A stretch of DNA of 54,248 nucleotides, from NCBI GenBank assembly GCA_904394685.1, contig CAJFNK010000003.1:1-54248 (forward strand). Reading direction: 5' to 3'. The notes under the pieces were generated by a model, which searched no databases, had not been told where the DNA came from, and worked only from the letters and a program-made list of their open reading frames with translations. The DNA comes from Candidatus Heritagella gallinarum (GTDB taxonomy: Bacteria; Bacillota; Clostridia; Oscillospirales; Acutalibacteraceae). This document shows positions 35,187 to 45,272 of the stretch, in pieces. Within the stretch, counting starts at the first letter, position 1. Each line of letters opens with the position of its first letter. The position numbers and the translations under genes are program-made.

Positions 35187-36146
35187 TCATAATTGTGAAG
35201 GAAAATAGTGATGCCAAAACGACTTCCAGTGGCGGATTTTCTTTTTTAAGTCCGCAGAGGTATATCGCCCTATTTTTAACAGCTTTTCATAAGAGAGCTT
35301 TTTCATCTCCGCACGAACCACAGAGTGGCTGTATCCATTACGCAGCAGTACATCGATTCCATGCATAACCGCCGCCGGAATCCGCTGACAGGTCAGCAAC
35401 TCCATCAGGTCGTTTTCCTGACTGTGTTCACACCAGAGGATATCCTGCACCCGCAGCATGGCTTCTGTTTCCTGAAAAATCTCTTTTCCCACCGGCACAG
35501 GAGATGGCCCGGTAAGTTCCAGTCCTCTTTCCCGTTTTAGCATAACCGGAGAAGGGACAATTTCTTTGCCACGCATCAGGCAACGATAAAGGAACTCCTC
35601 TGCATACCCATAGCGACATTCCTGCACAAACCAGATCTGGTTTTCGAGCAGAAACTGCCGGCGCAAAAGCAAAGCCGCAATATCCAGATATAACTTTCCT
35701 TCCAGGCACGCCTTCATGTAATCCACGCCCTGTTTTTTCTTGACAACCCGGCTCATTGATTGCCTCTCTGCCGTGCGGGACTCCGCTTCTGTCATACTGC
35801 CAAACACCAGGTCTGCATCGGTATGTTCTGCTGTATGGTAATATTCCGAAAGAACACCGGAATACAGCCGTCTGGCAAAAAGAAACGAAATATACTTTCC
35901 CTTTGCTTTATGGATACCGGAATTTAATGCTTCTGCCGGTGTCACTTCCCCATTTTGGATTACACATCCAGTAAGCCCTTCCTGGCGCAGCAAGCGCAGG
36001 GCAGTCGCAACGGTTGCGTCGCTGGAACCCATATCAACGATAATTAACTCGCTGGAAAAAGATGTAATCTGCGAGCTAATATAGGGAATCATTTCGGAAA
36101 GCTTTTGTCCGAGATTTTTAACCGGGAAGATTATCGATACATCCAC
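35187..36146 (-). CDS. Glycosyltransferase family 2-like protein lacking the DxD motif
   Basis: A 319-residue protein with the GT-A fold of family 2 in its first 110 residues: VSIIFPVKN at the start, IIVDMGSSDAT around 36-44, and ALNSGIHKAKGKYISFL at 73-89. In working enzymes that last segment runs into a DxD or DSDD metal and nucleotide-sugar site; here it reads FLFARRLY (88-95), so the acidic pair is gone. The C-terminal 200 residues are helical and basic. The gene stands alone with a terminator behind it. It may be a catalytically dead binding protein or use a different metal-free chemistry. Confidence 0.75.
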   Translation of the reverse strand: MDVSIIFPVKNLGQKLSEMIPYISSQITSFSSELIIVDMGSSDATVATALRLLRQEGLTGCVIQNGEVTPAEALNSGIHKAKGKYISFLFARRLYSGVLSEYYHTAEHTDADLVFGSMTEAESRTAERQSMSRVVKKKQGVDYMKACLEGKLYLDIAALLLRRQFLLENQIWFVQECRYGYAEEFLYRCLMRGKEIVPSPVMLKRERGLELTGPSPVPVGKEIFQETEAMLRVQDILWCEHSQENDLMELLTCQRIPAAVMHGIDVLLRNGYSHSVVRAEMKKLSYEKLLKIGRYTSADLKKKIRHWKSFWHHYFPSQL

Positions 36147-36241
36147 AAGCCTGCACGACCCTTCAAAAAACTATACTTCAGTATAGCACAGTTTCAGGGA
36201 AATAGGCATCCAAGATTACTGAATTTTTTCTTACAATTTTG

Positions 36242-37480
36242 TTAGATTTCAACCTTCACGCCGCCTGCGCTGCGGATAGACAGAACATGGCAGGTTCCCT
36301 CGCCAAAAACGGCTTCCATTTTCTCACGATATTCTGCCAAAAATGCCTTTGGTACAAATGCCTGGATGGTACCCGCAAAGCCGCCGCCATGGACACGCCA
36401 GGCGCCTTTTCCAGCCAGCAAGGTTTCAGAAACGGCCAACGCCACAGAAAGCCCCTGCTCTGAGGGATTGCTGCATGCAAATACGTTTTGCAGGCGGGTG
36501 GCAGAAGAACGGCCGGACTCGATAATTTTCGCCTTAAAGCCTTCAAAATCGCCTTTTTTAAGCAACGCAGCTTCTTCCTGTGCAATCCGGTTATCGCTGA
36601 AGAAGTGCATAGCTCTCAGCACCGCACGGTCACCTGCCTTCTGGCGCAGCTCACCCAGCTTAGACCAGAATACAGACTCATCTACGTCCCGCAGCACTTC
36701 TGCCCCAAGCAATTTGGCAACCGATTTCATCTCAACCGGAATGGAAGCATAGTCGCCGGTAAGGTCGGCATGGTTTCCGCCGGTGTCTACAATACAAAGG
36801 GCATACTCATAGGTATCCAGATCAAAATCGACTTTCTCAAGAACCGGTTTGGCTGGGTCATGGAAATCAATCGCAGTAAAGCCGCCCACGCTGCTGGCTG
36901 TCTGATCCATCAGGCCGGAGGGCTTTCCGAAATAGACGTTTTCTGCATACTGTGCGATTTGGGCTGCTTCTACGGGGTCGATTTTCCCATCATTAAACAG
37001 GTGGCTGATGACAGTAACGACCGCCACTTCAAAAGCAGCCGAGCTGGAAAGGCCGGAACCTTTTAGCACCTGTGTGGCAGTATAGGCGTTAAAGCCGCCA
37101 ACCTGATAGCCCAGCTCACGGCACCGGGCGCACACGCCACGAATCAGCGAAGCAGACTTTTCTTTTTCCTGCTCCTGTACTGAAAGGTCAGACAGGTCAA
37201 TCTCGTCCATTTTCTCATATTCCAAAGATTTCAGGCGTACAATATTTTCTCCGTTCGGCGCAGCCGCTGCTACAATATCCAGATTGACCGCTGCTGCCAG
37301 CACGCACCCATGATTGTGGTCGGTGTGGTTTCCGCCCACCTCTGTCCGGCCAGGGGCGCTGAAAAACTCCAAATTGTTGCAAGCCCCATAGCAGGTTTCA
37401 TATCCCTTTACAATTTGTTCATACCGTGCCTTCTGCACATCGGCATCATGCCCATAAAGTTCAGCAAATTTTGTTACCAT
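36242..37480 (-). CDS. galK: Galactokinase
   Basis: GHMP-family kinase that phosphorylates galactose at C1, the entry of the Leloir pathway. The 412 residues show the galactokinase signature at 44-57 (GRTEVGGNHTDHNHG), in which TEVGGN replaces the more common VNLIGE, the ATP-binding LKGSGLSSSAAFEV motif, and the C-terminal GGGFAGTIQA motif. The ATG at 37480 is preceded by GGGAGG at 8 bases; an ATG 30 bases upstream has no such site. No galT or galE is adjacent. A TATAAT lies upstream at 37552-37557. Confidence 0.93.
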   Translation of the reverse strand: MVTKFAELYGHDADVQKARYEQIVKGYETCYGACNNLEFFSAPGRTEVGGNHTDHNHGCVLAAAVNLDIVAAAAPNGENIVRLKSLEYEKMDEIDLSDLSVQEQEKEKSASLIRGVCARCRELGYQVGGFNAYTATQVLKGSGLSSSAAFEVAVVTVISHLFNDGKIDPVEAAQIAQYAENVYFGKPSGLMDQTASSVGGFTAIDFHDPAKPVLEKVDFDLDTYEYALCIVDTGGNHADLTGDYASIPVEMKSVAKLLGAEVLRDVDESVFWSKLGELRQKAGDRAVLRAMHFFSDNRIAQEEAALLKKGDFEGFKAKIIESGRSSATRLQNVFACSNPSEQGLSVALAVSETLLAGKGAWRVHGGGFAGTIQAFVPKAFLAEYREKMEAVFGEGTCHVLSIRSAGGVKVEI

Positions 37481-37551
37481 GCCGTTAACCTCCCAGCGTG
37501 AAATATTCATTCGATCTCCCGTGTTTCAGAGAGCTTTTCTTCAACACTCCT

Positions 37552-37557
37552 ATTATA
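37552..37557 (-). promoter_or_regulatory. Candidate -10 box for galK
   Basis: Perfect TATAAT on the minus strand about 72 bases before the galK start; no clear -35 sequence at normal spacing. Confidence 0.4.
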
Positions 37558-37682
37558 ACAAAACCGTCCCCAAACCCATAGAGAGAATTCGTGCAGAAAC
37601 ATGAAAAAATCGTGCATATCCTCATAAAATATGGCATGTCCATAGGGGCGGGACAAAGAAAGCTGAAATTAGAGGCAGAGTG

Positions 37683-39605
37683 TTATTCCAGGTGCATGTA
37701 TCCGTCTGCTTCCTGCCAGGGAACGAAAAAGCCCGCTCCATGAGAACAGAACACAGAACCGGCCGGATTTTCGGTGTCCCTCTCTGCTTCATATCCGATA
37801 GAAGCAAGGACTTTTTCTGCCTGTCCGCAGGGTTCATAACCGGAAAACCGAAGCGACAGCGAACCAGTACCACGAGTATAGGAAATCAGCTCTCGCTGAT
37901 AGCCTGCCATTTTTTCTACCGGCGCCCTCCCGCTTATGACAGAAGTTTCCGAAAGCGTTTCGGGAATCTCAAATTCGCCGCCCATCTGCTGAATATCCGA
38001 CAAAAGCCGACCGGTCAATTCTGTGGGAACCACCGCAGTAAAAGCATACCAGGGTTCCAGCAGGACACTGTCGGCCTTCATCAGCCCCTGCCGGATGGCC
38101 CGGTAGGTTGCTTCCCGGAAATCTCCGCCTTCGGTATGTTTTTCGTGGGCACGCCCGGCCAGCAGTGTGATTGTAAGATCGGTAATCGGGGAGCCTGTTA
38201 ACACCCCTTTATGTTCTTTTTCATAAACATGGGTTTCGATCAGCCTCTGCCAGTTTAAAGCCAACTCATCTGTATGACATTCGCTGGCAAACACGACCCC
38301 GCTTCCCGGTTCTCCCGGCTCCAGACGCAGCTTCACCTCTGCATAATGGCGCAGCGGTTCAAAATGGCCTCTGCCGATGACCGTGTTGGAAATCGTTTCC
38401 CGATACAACACACGACATTCCCAAAAGGTGACTTCCTGCGAGAACCTTTCCCGCACCATCTCCTGCAAAACCTCCAGCTGAATCACGCCCATGACCCGAA
38501 CCTGGATTTCCTGCAAGGCTTCCACCCACTGGACGCCAAGAGCCGGTTCCTCGTCCTCCAGAATCCGAAAATAGGAAAGCATGGTTTTATTCGGGCATTT
38601 CTTCTCATCAAAGTGGACAGCAGCCGAAAGCATGGGTTCCATCCTTTTTCCGGGGGCATGTGTGACCTCCCCGATACTCTCTCCGGCTGAAGCAGAAGAA
38701 AGCCCGGTTGCTCCGCAAAGGTCGCCTGCCTGCACCTGCTGGATGGTCTGGAAGCGGTTCCCGCTATACCGGCGCAGCTCGTTGATTTTATCTTCGCCCA
38801 CCCAGTCTTTGGTTTTCAGCTGCCCACCGGTCACCCGCAGAAACGCTACCCGGTTGCCCTGTGTGTCACGGCGAATCTGATAGATACGGGCAGAAAACGG
38901 CGCATCCAGCCCGCCCGGCTCCGGCGTCAGCTGGTGAACCAGAGTGAGAAGCGGTTCTACCCCGGTTCCCGACAGCGCTGCCCCGGCCACAGCCGGGCAG
39001 AAGACCCCCTCCTTCATAAGTGGGGGAAGCAGGGTGTTCCATTCGCTTTCGTCAACGGCACCGGCAAAATAACGTTCCAGCAGAGCGTCATCCCGCTCGG
39101 CCGCCAGTTCCATCATAGCAGAGGTGATCTCCCCCTGCGAAAGGCAAACCGTGGTCTGAAAGCGCTTTTCAATCTGCCTCATCACCCGCTCAGGGTCTGC
39201 ACCCGCCCGGTCTGTTTTATTCAAAAAGAAAAAGGTGGGAATCTGATTTTTTCGCAGCAGCTGCCAGATGGTTTCTGTGTGTCCCTGAACGCCCTCCACA
39301 CAGCTGACCACCAGCACTGCCGCATCCAACACGCCCAGGCACCGCTCCATTTCCGCAGTAAAATCCGCATGTCCCGGCGTATCCACCAGATACCAGGGCG
39401 ATTCTTTCCAGACAAACGGAGCCTGTCCCGAAAAGATGGTAATGCCCCGGCGCTTTTCCAGCGGATTGTCATCGAGGAAGCTGTCTTGATGGTCGACCCG
39501 GCCGGCCTGACGAATGGTGTGGGACTGGAACAGAATCTGCTCAGACAGGGTCGTTTTTCCGGCATCTACATGCGCCAGAATCCCCAATACTCTGGTTTGT
39601 GACAT
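37683..39605 (-). CDS. TetM-like translational GTPase (ribosomal protection-type, chromosomal subfamily)
   Basis: An EF-G-like GTPase of about 640 residues. The G motifs are clear: AHVDAGKTT (G1), RRGITIFS (switch I), DTPGHADF (G3) and NKTD (G4). Domains II to V follow, but the C-terminus (FSGYEPCGQAEKVL, then NPAGSVFCSHGAGF) differs from TetM/O/W proteins. I chose the ATG at 39605, which has GGGAGG upstream, not the ATG 30 bases earlier. It lies 19 bases after ligA on the same strand, in a housekeeping setting with base composition like its neighbours. Classical tetracycline protection is therefore doubtful; it may be an intrinsic ribosome-associated factor. Confidence 0.85.
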   Translation of the reverse strand: MSQTRVLGILAHVDAGKTTLSEQILFQSHTIRQAGRVDHQDSFLDDNPLEKRRGITIFSGQAPFVWKESPWYLVDTPGHADFTAEMERCLGVLDAAVLVVSCVEGVQGHTETIWQLLRKNQIPTFFFLNKTDRAGADPERVMRQIEKRFQTTVCLSQGEITSAMMELAAERDDALLERYFAGAVDESEWNTLLPPLMKEGVFCPAVAGAALSGTGVEPLLTLVHQLTPEPGGLDAPFSARIYQIRRDTQGNRVAFLRVTGGQLKTKDWVGEDKINELRRYSGNRFQTIQQVQAGDLCGATGLSSASAGESIGEVTHAPGKRMEPMLSAAVHFDEKKCPNKTMLSYFRILEDEEPALGVQWVEALQEIQVRVMGVIQLEVLQEMVRERFSQEVTFWECRVLYRETISNTVIGRGHFEPLRHYAEVKLRLEPGEPGSGVVFASECHTDELALNWQRLIETHVYEKEHKGVLTGSPITDLTITLLAGRAHEKHTEGGDFREATYRAIRQGLMKADSVLLEPWYAFTAVVPTELTGRLLSDIQQMGGEFEIPETLSETSVISGRAPVEKMAGYQRELISYTRGTGSLSLRFSGYEPCGQAEKVLASIGYEAERDTENPAGSVFCSHGAGFFVPWQEADGYMHLE

Positions 39606-39624
39606 GCTTTTTCCTCCCGACTGC

Positions 39625-41643
<2,019 letters not shown>

Positions 41644-41646
41644 TTA

Positions 41647-41694
41647 CAAAAAGCCCTTTTCCTAAGGCGGGACCCCCCACCCTCAGAAAAGGGC
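41647..41694 (-). terminator. Intrinsic terminator after mreB
   Basis: On the minus strand AGCCCTTTTC pairs with GAAAAGGGCT; an inner TGAGG/CCTTA helix and a G-rich loop lie between, and TTTTTG follows. Confidence 0.88.
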
Positions 41695-41700
41695 TATCCA

Positions 41701-42726
41701 TCAATATGCGGCGCTGAGAGGGTTCAGCATCCCATATTCTTTGTTTTCCATATCATCAATATACCGGATGGCTTTTCCTGCGCCCTTTGCCACGCAGTTT
41801 TCGGGTTCTTCTGCCACCCGAACCGCAATTTTGGTCTTTTTCGAAAGCAGCTTATCAAACCCGGCCAAATGTGCCGAGCCGCCTGTGAGGATAATCCCAT
41901 CCTCATAAACGTCTGCCATCAGTTCCGGCGGGGTGCTTTCCAGAGTTTCCTGTACACGCCGGACAATCTGCATGGCGGGCTCGATCATGGCCTCCAGCAT
42001 TTCATCCGAGGTGATATCCGCCCATTGGGGGAGGCCGGTGAGGGCGTTGCGCCCTTTGATGCGGAAGGTACGGGTAGCCGGCTGAGGATAGACGCATCCG
42101 ATGGCAATTTTGGCTTCCTCTGCCATTCTTTCGCCAATCAGCAGGTTATACTTGCGGCGGATGTATTTGATGACCATATCGTCGAAGGTGCTGCCCGCTA
42201 CCTGCATGGAAGAAGAAATTGCCACGCCGCTGAGAGAAATCACTGCCATATCGGTGGTTCCGCCGCCAACATCTACCACAAAAGTGCCGTGGGGCTGGGA
42301 GATATCCACTCCTGCCCCCATCGCAGCGGCCACAGGTTCTTCAATCAGACAGATTCGGCGCACACCGGTGGAACTGATGGCATCCACAACGGCACGCTTT
42401 TCCACTTCTGTGATGCCACAGGGGACGCTTACCACCACACGGGGCATGAACACTCGGCTTCCGCTGATTTTTTTGAGATAATGATGGATTACCTCCTGCG
42501 CCAGCAAAAAGTCAGAGATCACACCATTACAGAGCGGACGCACGACTGCTGTGCGCTGAGAAGTCCGGCCAATCATTTTGTAGGCTTCTTCTCCTACCGC
42601 CGTAACGGCATCCGTTGCCGTATCCACAGCGATAACCGCCGGCTCACTCAGGACAATGCCTTTTTTGTCAACATATATTTTTACGGAAGAAGTTCCCAAA
42701 TCAATTGCAATATCTGTTCCTGCCAC
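41701..42726 (-). CDS. mreB: Rod shape-determining protein MreB/Mbl
   Basis: Bacterial actin that organises lateral wall synthesis. The 341 residues include the phosphate 1 motif IAIDLGTSSVKIYV, the EEPVAAAMGAG and DVGGGTTDMAVIS nucleotide-binding motifs, and ILTGGSAHLAG near the C-terminus. Internal hydrophobic regions for membrane attachment are not obvious at the N-terminus. I place the start at the GTG at 42726, preceded by AGGTGA at 8 bases and beginning AGTDIAIDL; another GTG lies 12 bases upstream. mreC and mreD are not adjacent, so this is a stand-alone MreB or Mbl copy. Confidence 0.93.
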   Translation of the reverse strand: MAGTDIAIDLGTSSVKIYVDKKGIVLSEPAVIAVDTATDAVTAVGEEAYKMIGRTSQRTAVVRPLCNGVISDFLLAQEVIHHYLKKISGSRVFMPRVVVSVPCGITEVEKRAVVDAISSTGVRRICLIEEPVAAAMGAGVDISQPHGTFVVDVGGGTTDMAVISLSGVAISSSMQVAGSTFDDMVIKYIRRKYNLLIGERMAEEAKIAIGCVYPQPATRTFRIKGRNALTGLPQWADITSDEMLEAMIEPAMQIVRRVQETLESTPPELMADVYEDGIILTGGSAHLAGFDKLLSKKTKIAVRVAEEPENCVAKGAGKAIRYIDDMENKEYGMLNPLSAAY

Positions 42727-42777
42727 TTTATTTTTCACCTGTCCTTTATCCGTCAAACATAGATCACTTTTGGAAAC

Positions 42778-42823
42778 CCTAAAAAATAATGGAATCGGGT
42801 TCCCTGCCGATTCCATTATTATA
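42778..42823 (-). terminator. 14-bp perfect hairpin between the Cof-type gene and mreB
   Basis: AATAATGGAATCGG (42785-42798) and CCGATTCCATTATT (42807-42820) are perfect arms with an 8-base loop; on the minus strand TTTTTT follows, so it is a good terminator for the phosphatase gene. A TATAAT on the minus strand overlaps its first arm (42818-42823); if it is a promoter, the mreB transcript would begin with this hairpin. Confidence 0.75.
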
Positions 42824-42866
42824 TCACTGATTGAAAAAAATAGAAAGTACTATTCTGTAAATGAAA

Positions 42867-43655
42867 TTAGAAATTCCCATGGAGAAGACATTCCTGTACA
42901 TAGTCCGGAACACTCCGGCACTGGACAGGGAATTTTTCCCGGAGCTGGGGATGGGCGCTTTCCATCAGCACCGGAGCCCCTACTACTGATAGCATGGGGA
43001 CATCGTTAAAATTATCGCCAAACGCCATCACATTTTCAGGGGAAATCTGCAATGCTTTACAAATCGCCTGGATGCCGAACCCTTTATCAGCAAGGGTGAA
43101 ATCCAGCCACTGCATACCGGCGACTGCACTGTGAAAATAAGGCTCCCATTTTTGCGGAAGCTCCTTCTGCACCAGAGAAGTATCGGGATTGCAATAGGCC
43201 GAAACCTTGATGATATCTTCCGGGATTTCTTCGGCACTTTTCAAAATAACCGTATTATTTCCAAGAGAATCCCGTATACAATGGACAATTTCCTCTGCCT
43301 TGGGAATCAGATAGCTGGTGTTGGCACCGGATACCAGCACTTCACAATCCCTGCGGGAAATGATCTCGTGAATCAGCTGCTCTGCCAGTTCCCGCTTCAT
43401 CACACTTTTATTCAACAGCGGTTCTTCTGCTCCCATGCCGTAAACCACTGCCCCGTTTTCACAAATATAATAGATTTCATCCGCAACCGGCGCAAAAAGC
43501 CTTCTAAGATTGGCATATTGTCTGCCACTGGCGGCACAAAACGCAATTCCCTGTTTTTTCAACTCCCGGATCATAGAAAAAACCGCATCGGGAAGCACTG
43601 TTGAATATTCCGGTAAAAGCGTACCGTCAATATCACTTGCAATCAACCGAATCAT
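42867..43655 (-). CDS. Cof-type HAD-IIB family phosphatase
   Basis: A 262-residue haloacid dehalogenase-superfamily hydrolase with a C2-type (IIB) cap. HAD motif I is DIDGTLL near residue 8 with both catalytic aspartates, motif II is AASGRQ, and motif IV is FGDNFNDVPML near residue 213. Family members dephosphorylate sugar phosphates, flavin or other small metabolites; the sequence does not fix the substrate. GGGGGAAA precedes the ATG at 43655. It is a single-gene unit with its own terminator. Confidence 0.9.
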   Translation of the reverse strand: MIRLIASDIDGTLLPEYSTVLPDAVFSMIRELKKQGIAFCAASGRQYANLRRLFAPVADEIYYICENGAVVYGMGAEEPLLNKSVMKRELAEQLIHEIISRRDCEVLVSGANTSYLIPKAEEIVHCIRDSLGNNTVILKSAEEIPEDIIKVSAYCNPDTSLVQKELPQKWEPYFHSAVAGMQWLDFTLADKGFGIQAICKALQISPENVMAFGDNFNDVPMLSVVGAPVLMESAHPQLREKFPVQCRSVPDYVQECLLHGNF

Positions 43656-43757
43656 ATCATTTCCCCCATTGATTTCAAATTCCTGTCTATTATAGCAAAC
43701 TGATGAAAAGGACGCAACCGCAAGGGCCTTTCCAAGTCTTTCTACCTGCCGATGCCC

Positions 43758-43786
43758 TTTACTTGCTGCAAAGAAAAAGCTATAAT
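43758..43786 (+). promoter_or_regulatory. Promoter for nth
   Basis: TTTACT (43758-43763), a 17-base spacer and a perfect TATAAT (43781-43786) on the plus strand, about 37 bases before the nth start. Confidence 0.6.
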
Positions 43787-43822
43787 AAACATAAATGATT
43801 CGACAAAAAGGAGGTCAGATTT

Positions 43823-44461
43823 ATGACCAACCAGGAAAAAGCCTTATTGGCCGTAGAAGCCCTGAAACAGGAATACCCGGACGCTATCTGTTCCCTGACC
43901 TATCAGGACCCTCTCCAGCTCCTGATTGCCACCCGTCTTGCGGCGCAATGCACAGATGCACGGGTGAACATGGTGACCCCGGCGCTGTTTGAACGGTTTC
44001 CCGACCTTGACAGCTTTTGCGAGGGAAGCGAAGAAGAAATTGCAGAATATATCCGTTCCTGCGGTTTATATAAAACGAAAGCCCGTGATATTTATGCCAT
44101 GTGCTGCATGCTGCGGGACGTTTATCACGGTGTCGTTCCCGACACGCTGGAAGAACTGACTAAGCTGCCCGGAATCGGCCGCAAAACAGCCAATCTGGTA
44201 GTGGGCGATATTTTCCATAAACCGGCAGTCGTTACCGATACCCACTGTATCCGAATCAGCGGGCGGCTGGGGCTGACAGATAGCACCAATCCGCTGAAAG
44301 TTGAAAAAGATCTGCGGGCTGTGTTGCCGCCGGATGAATCCAACGATTTCTGCCATCGCCTGGTCTTGCACGGACGGGCAGTGTGCATGGCCAGAAAGCC
44401 TCGTTGCAGCCAATGCGTGATGAAAGACTTCTGCCGCTATGCTATGGAGCAGGAAGCGTAA
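43823..44461 (+). CDS. nth: Endonuclease III
   Basis: Base-excision repair glycosylase and AP lyase for oxidised pyrimidines. The 212 residues have the helix-hairpin-helix LPGIGRKTANLVV with catalytic Lys121, the catalytic Asp139 (VVTDTHCIR), and a C-terminal [4Fe-4S] site with Cys188, Cys195, Cys198 and Cys204 in the C-x6-C-x2-C-x5-C spacing. AAAGGAGG precedes the ATG. It is a single-gene unit on the plus strand with its own promoter and a strong hairpin at its end. Confidence 0.97.
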   Translation: MTNQEKALLAVEALKQEYPDAICSLTYQDPLQLLIATRLAAQCTDARVNMVTPALFERFPDLDSFCEGSEEEIAEYIRSCGLYKTKARDIYAMCCMLRDVYHGVVPDTLEELTKLPGIGRKTANLVVGDIFHKPAVVTDTHCIRISGRLGLTDSTNPLKVEKDLRAVLPPDESNDFCHRLVLHGRAVCMARKPRCSQCVMKDFCRYAMEQEA

Positions 44462-44486
44462 TCCCCTTTTAGCCATACTATAAAAC

Positions 44487-44536
44487 GACCGGGATATATG
44501 GTGCTTTTGAGAAGCCATATATCCCGGTTTATTTTT
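44487..44536. terminator. Bidirectional terminator between nth and gatD
   Basis: ACCGGGATATATGG pairs with CCATATATCCCGGT around a 14-base loop; a T-run follows on the plus strand and a short one on the minus strand. Confidence 0.85.
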
Positions 44537-44546
44537 GTGAATAGTT

Positions 44547-45272
44547 TTATTTTGTATTCAGCCGTTGCTTTAAGGCAGTATAGGTGGTAAGATATGCCTT
44601 TTCTTCATATTCATAGTGGATGGTGCGATAGGAAAAGCCCTCCTGCCGTTCCCCAATCACATTGACGACCCATTCCATCACAGCTGGGTTCTTTACCAAG
44701 AGCGGGCCAATCAGATGGGTTCCCAGCAGGTTATGGAACCGGAACCCTTCTTCTTTGGTATCTTGCGTGTTGCCATGCCCCATTTGCAGCTGGAACAACG
44801 GAGAATCTACATTTTGAAGAAGGCTGCACTTATTGATAAAGCCAACCACAGGCGCTTCTACCAGTTCGGTGGTAGCAATCACATCTCCTGTAAAACGGGT
44901 ATCCGCCAGTTCGGTAACTGTAAATCCGAGCAGGCCAAGCCCCTCGTGGACGGTCCCTTTTCCATCGGTGATACTCTTTCCCAGCATCTCACAGGAATTG
45001 CCGGTGAACAGCATGGGAACCCCATTTTCAGCTACGGCCGCCAGTTGTTCCCGATAGGGCAGCAGGTGGCGCAAAACCGCTTTTTGACTGCGCTCTGTGC
45101 CGGAACCACAGTAAATAAAATCATACTGTGAAAAGTCGATATCATCTCCAAGTGTCTTTCCCTCGATTTTGATTTCAAGCCCCTGGTCCCGCAGATGCCG
45201 TTCCAGAACCCGCATGTTCCCGGTTTCCCCATAGAGGTTCATGATATCATAATACAAAAACAGCAGTTTCAT
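44547..45272 (-). CDS. gatD: GatD-like glutamine amidotransferase (lipid II isoglutaminyl synthase subunit) with altered active site
   Basis: Expected glutaminase partner of MurT, which amidates D-glutamate of lipid II to D-isoglutamine. The 241-residue class I amidotransferase fold is recognisable: LYGETGNMRVL near the start, GSGTERSQ at 56-63, the TGDVIATTE strand and the C-terminal NPAVMEWVV region. The catalytic elements look wrong. Where GatD normally has CGGYQ-LG, this protein reads TGNSCEMLG (90-98), with its only nearby cysteine (Cys94) displaced; and GTYLHGP is GTHLIGP (184-190), again displaced by two. It overlaps murT by 4 bases. Either a divergent working triad or an ammonia-independent scaffold. 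Confidence 0.85.
   Translation of the reverse strand: MKLLFLYYDIMNLYGETGNMRVLERHLRDQGLEIKIEGKTLGDDIDFSQYDFIYCGSGTERSQKAVLRHLLPYREQLAAVAENGVPMLFTGNSCEMLGKSITDGKGTVHEGLGLLGFTVTELADTRFTGDVIATTELVEAPVVGFINKCSLLQNVDSPLFQLQMGHGNTQDTKEEGFRFHNLLGTHLIGPLLVKNPAVMEWVVNVIGERQEGFSYRTIHYEYEEKAYLTTYTALKQRLNTK

Noticed and set aside
37683-39605. Acquired tetracycline resistance gene
   Set aside because: The C-terminus differs from TetM/O/W, no mobile element is near, and it is coupled to ligA.
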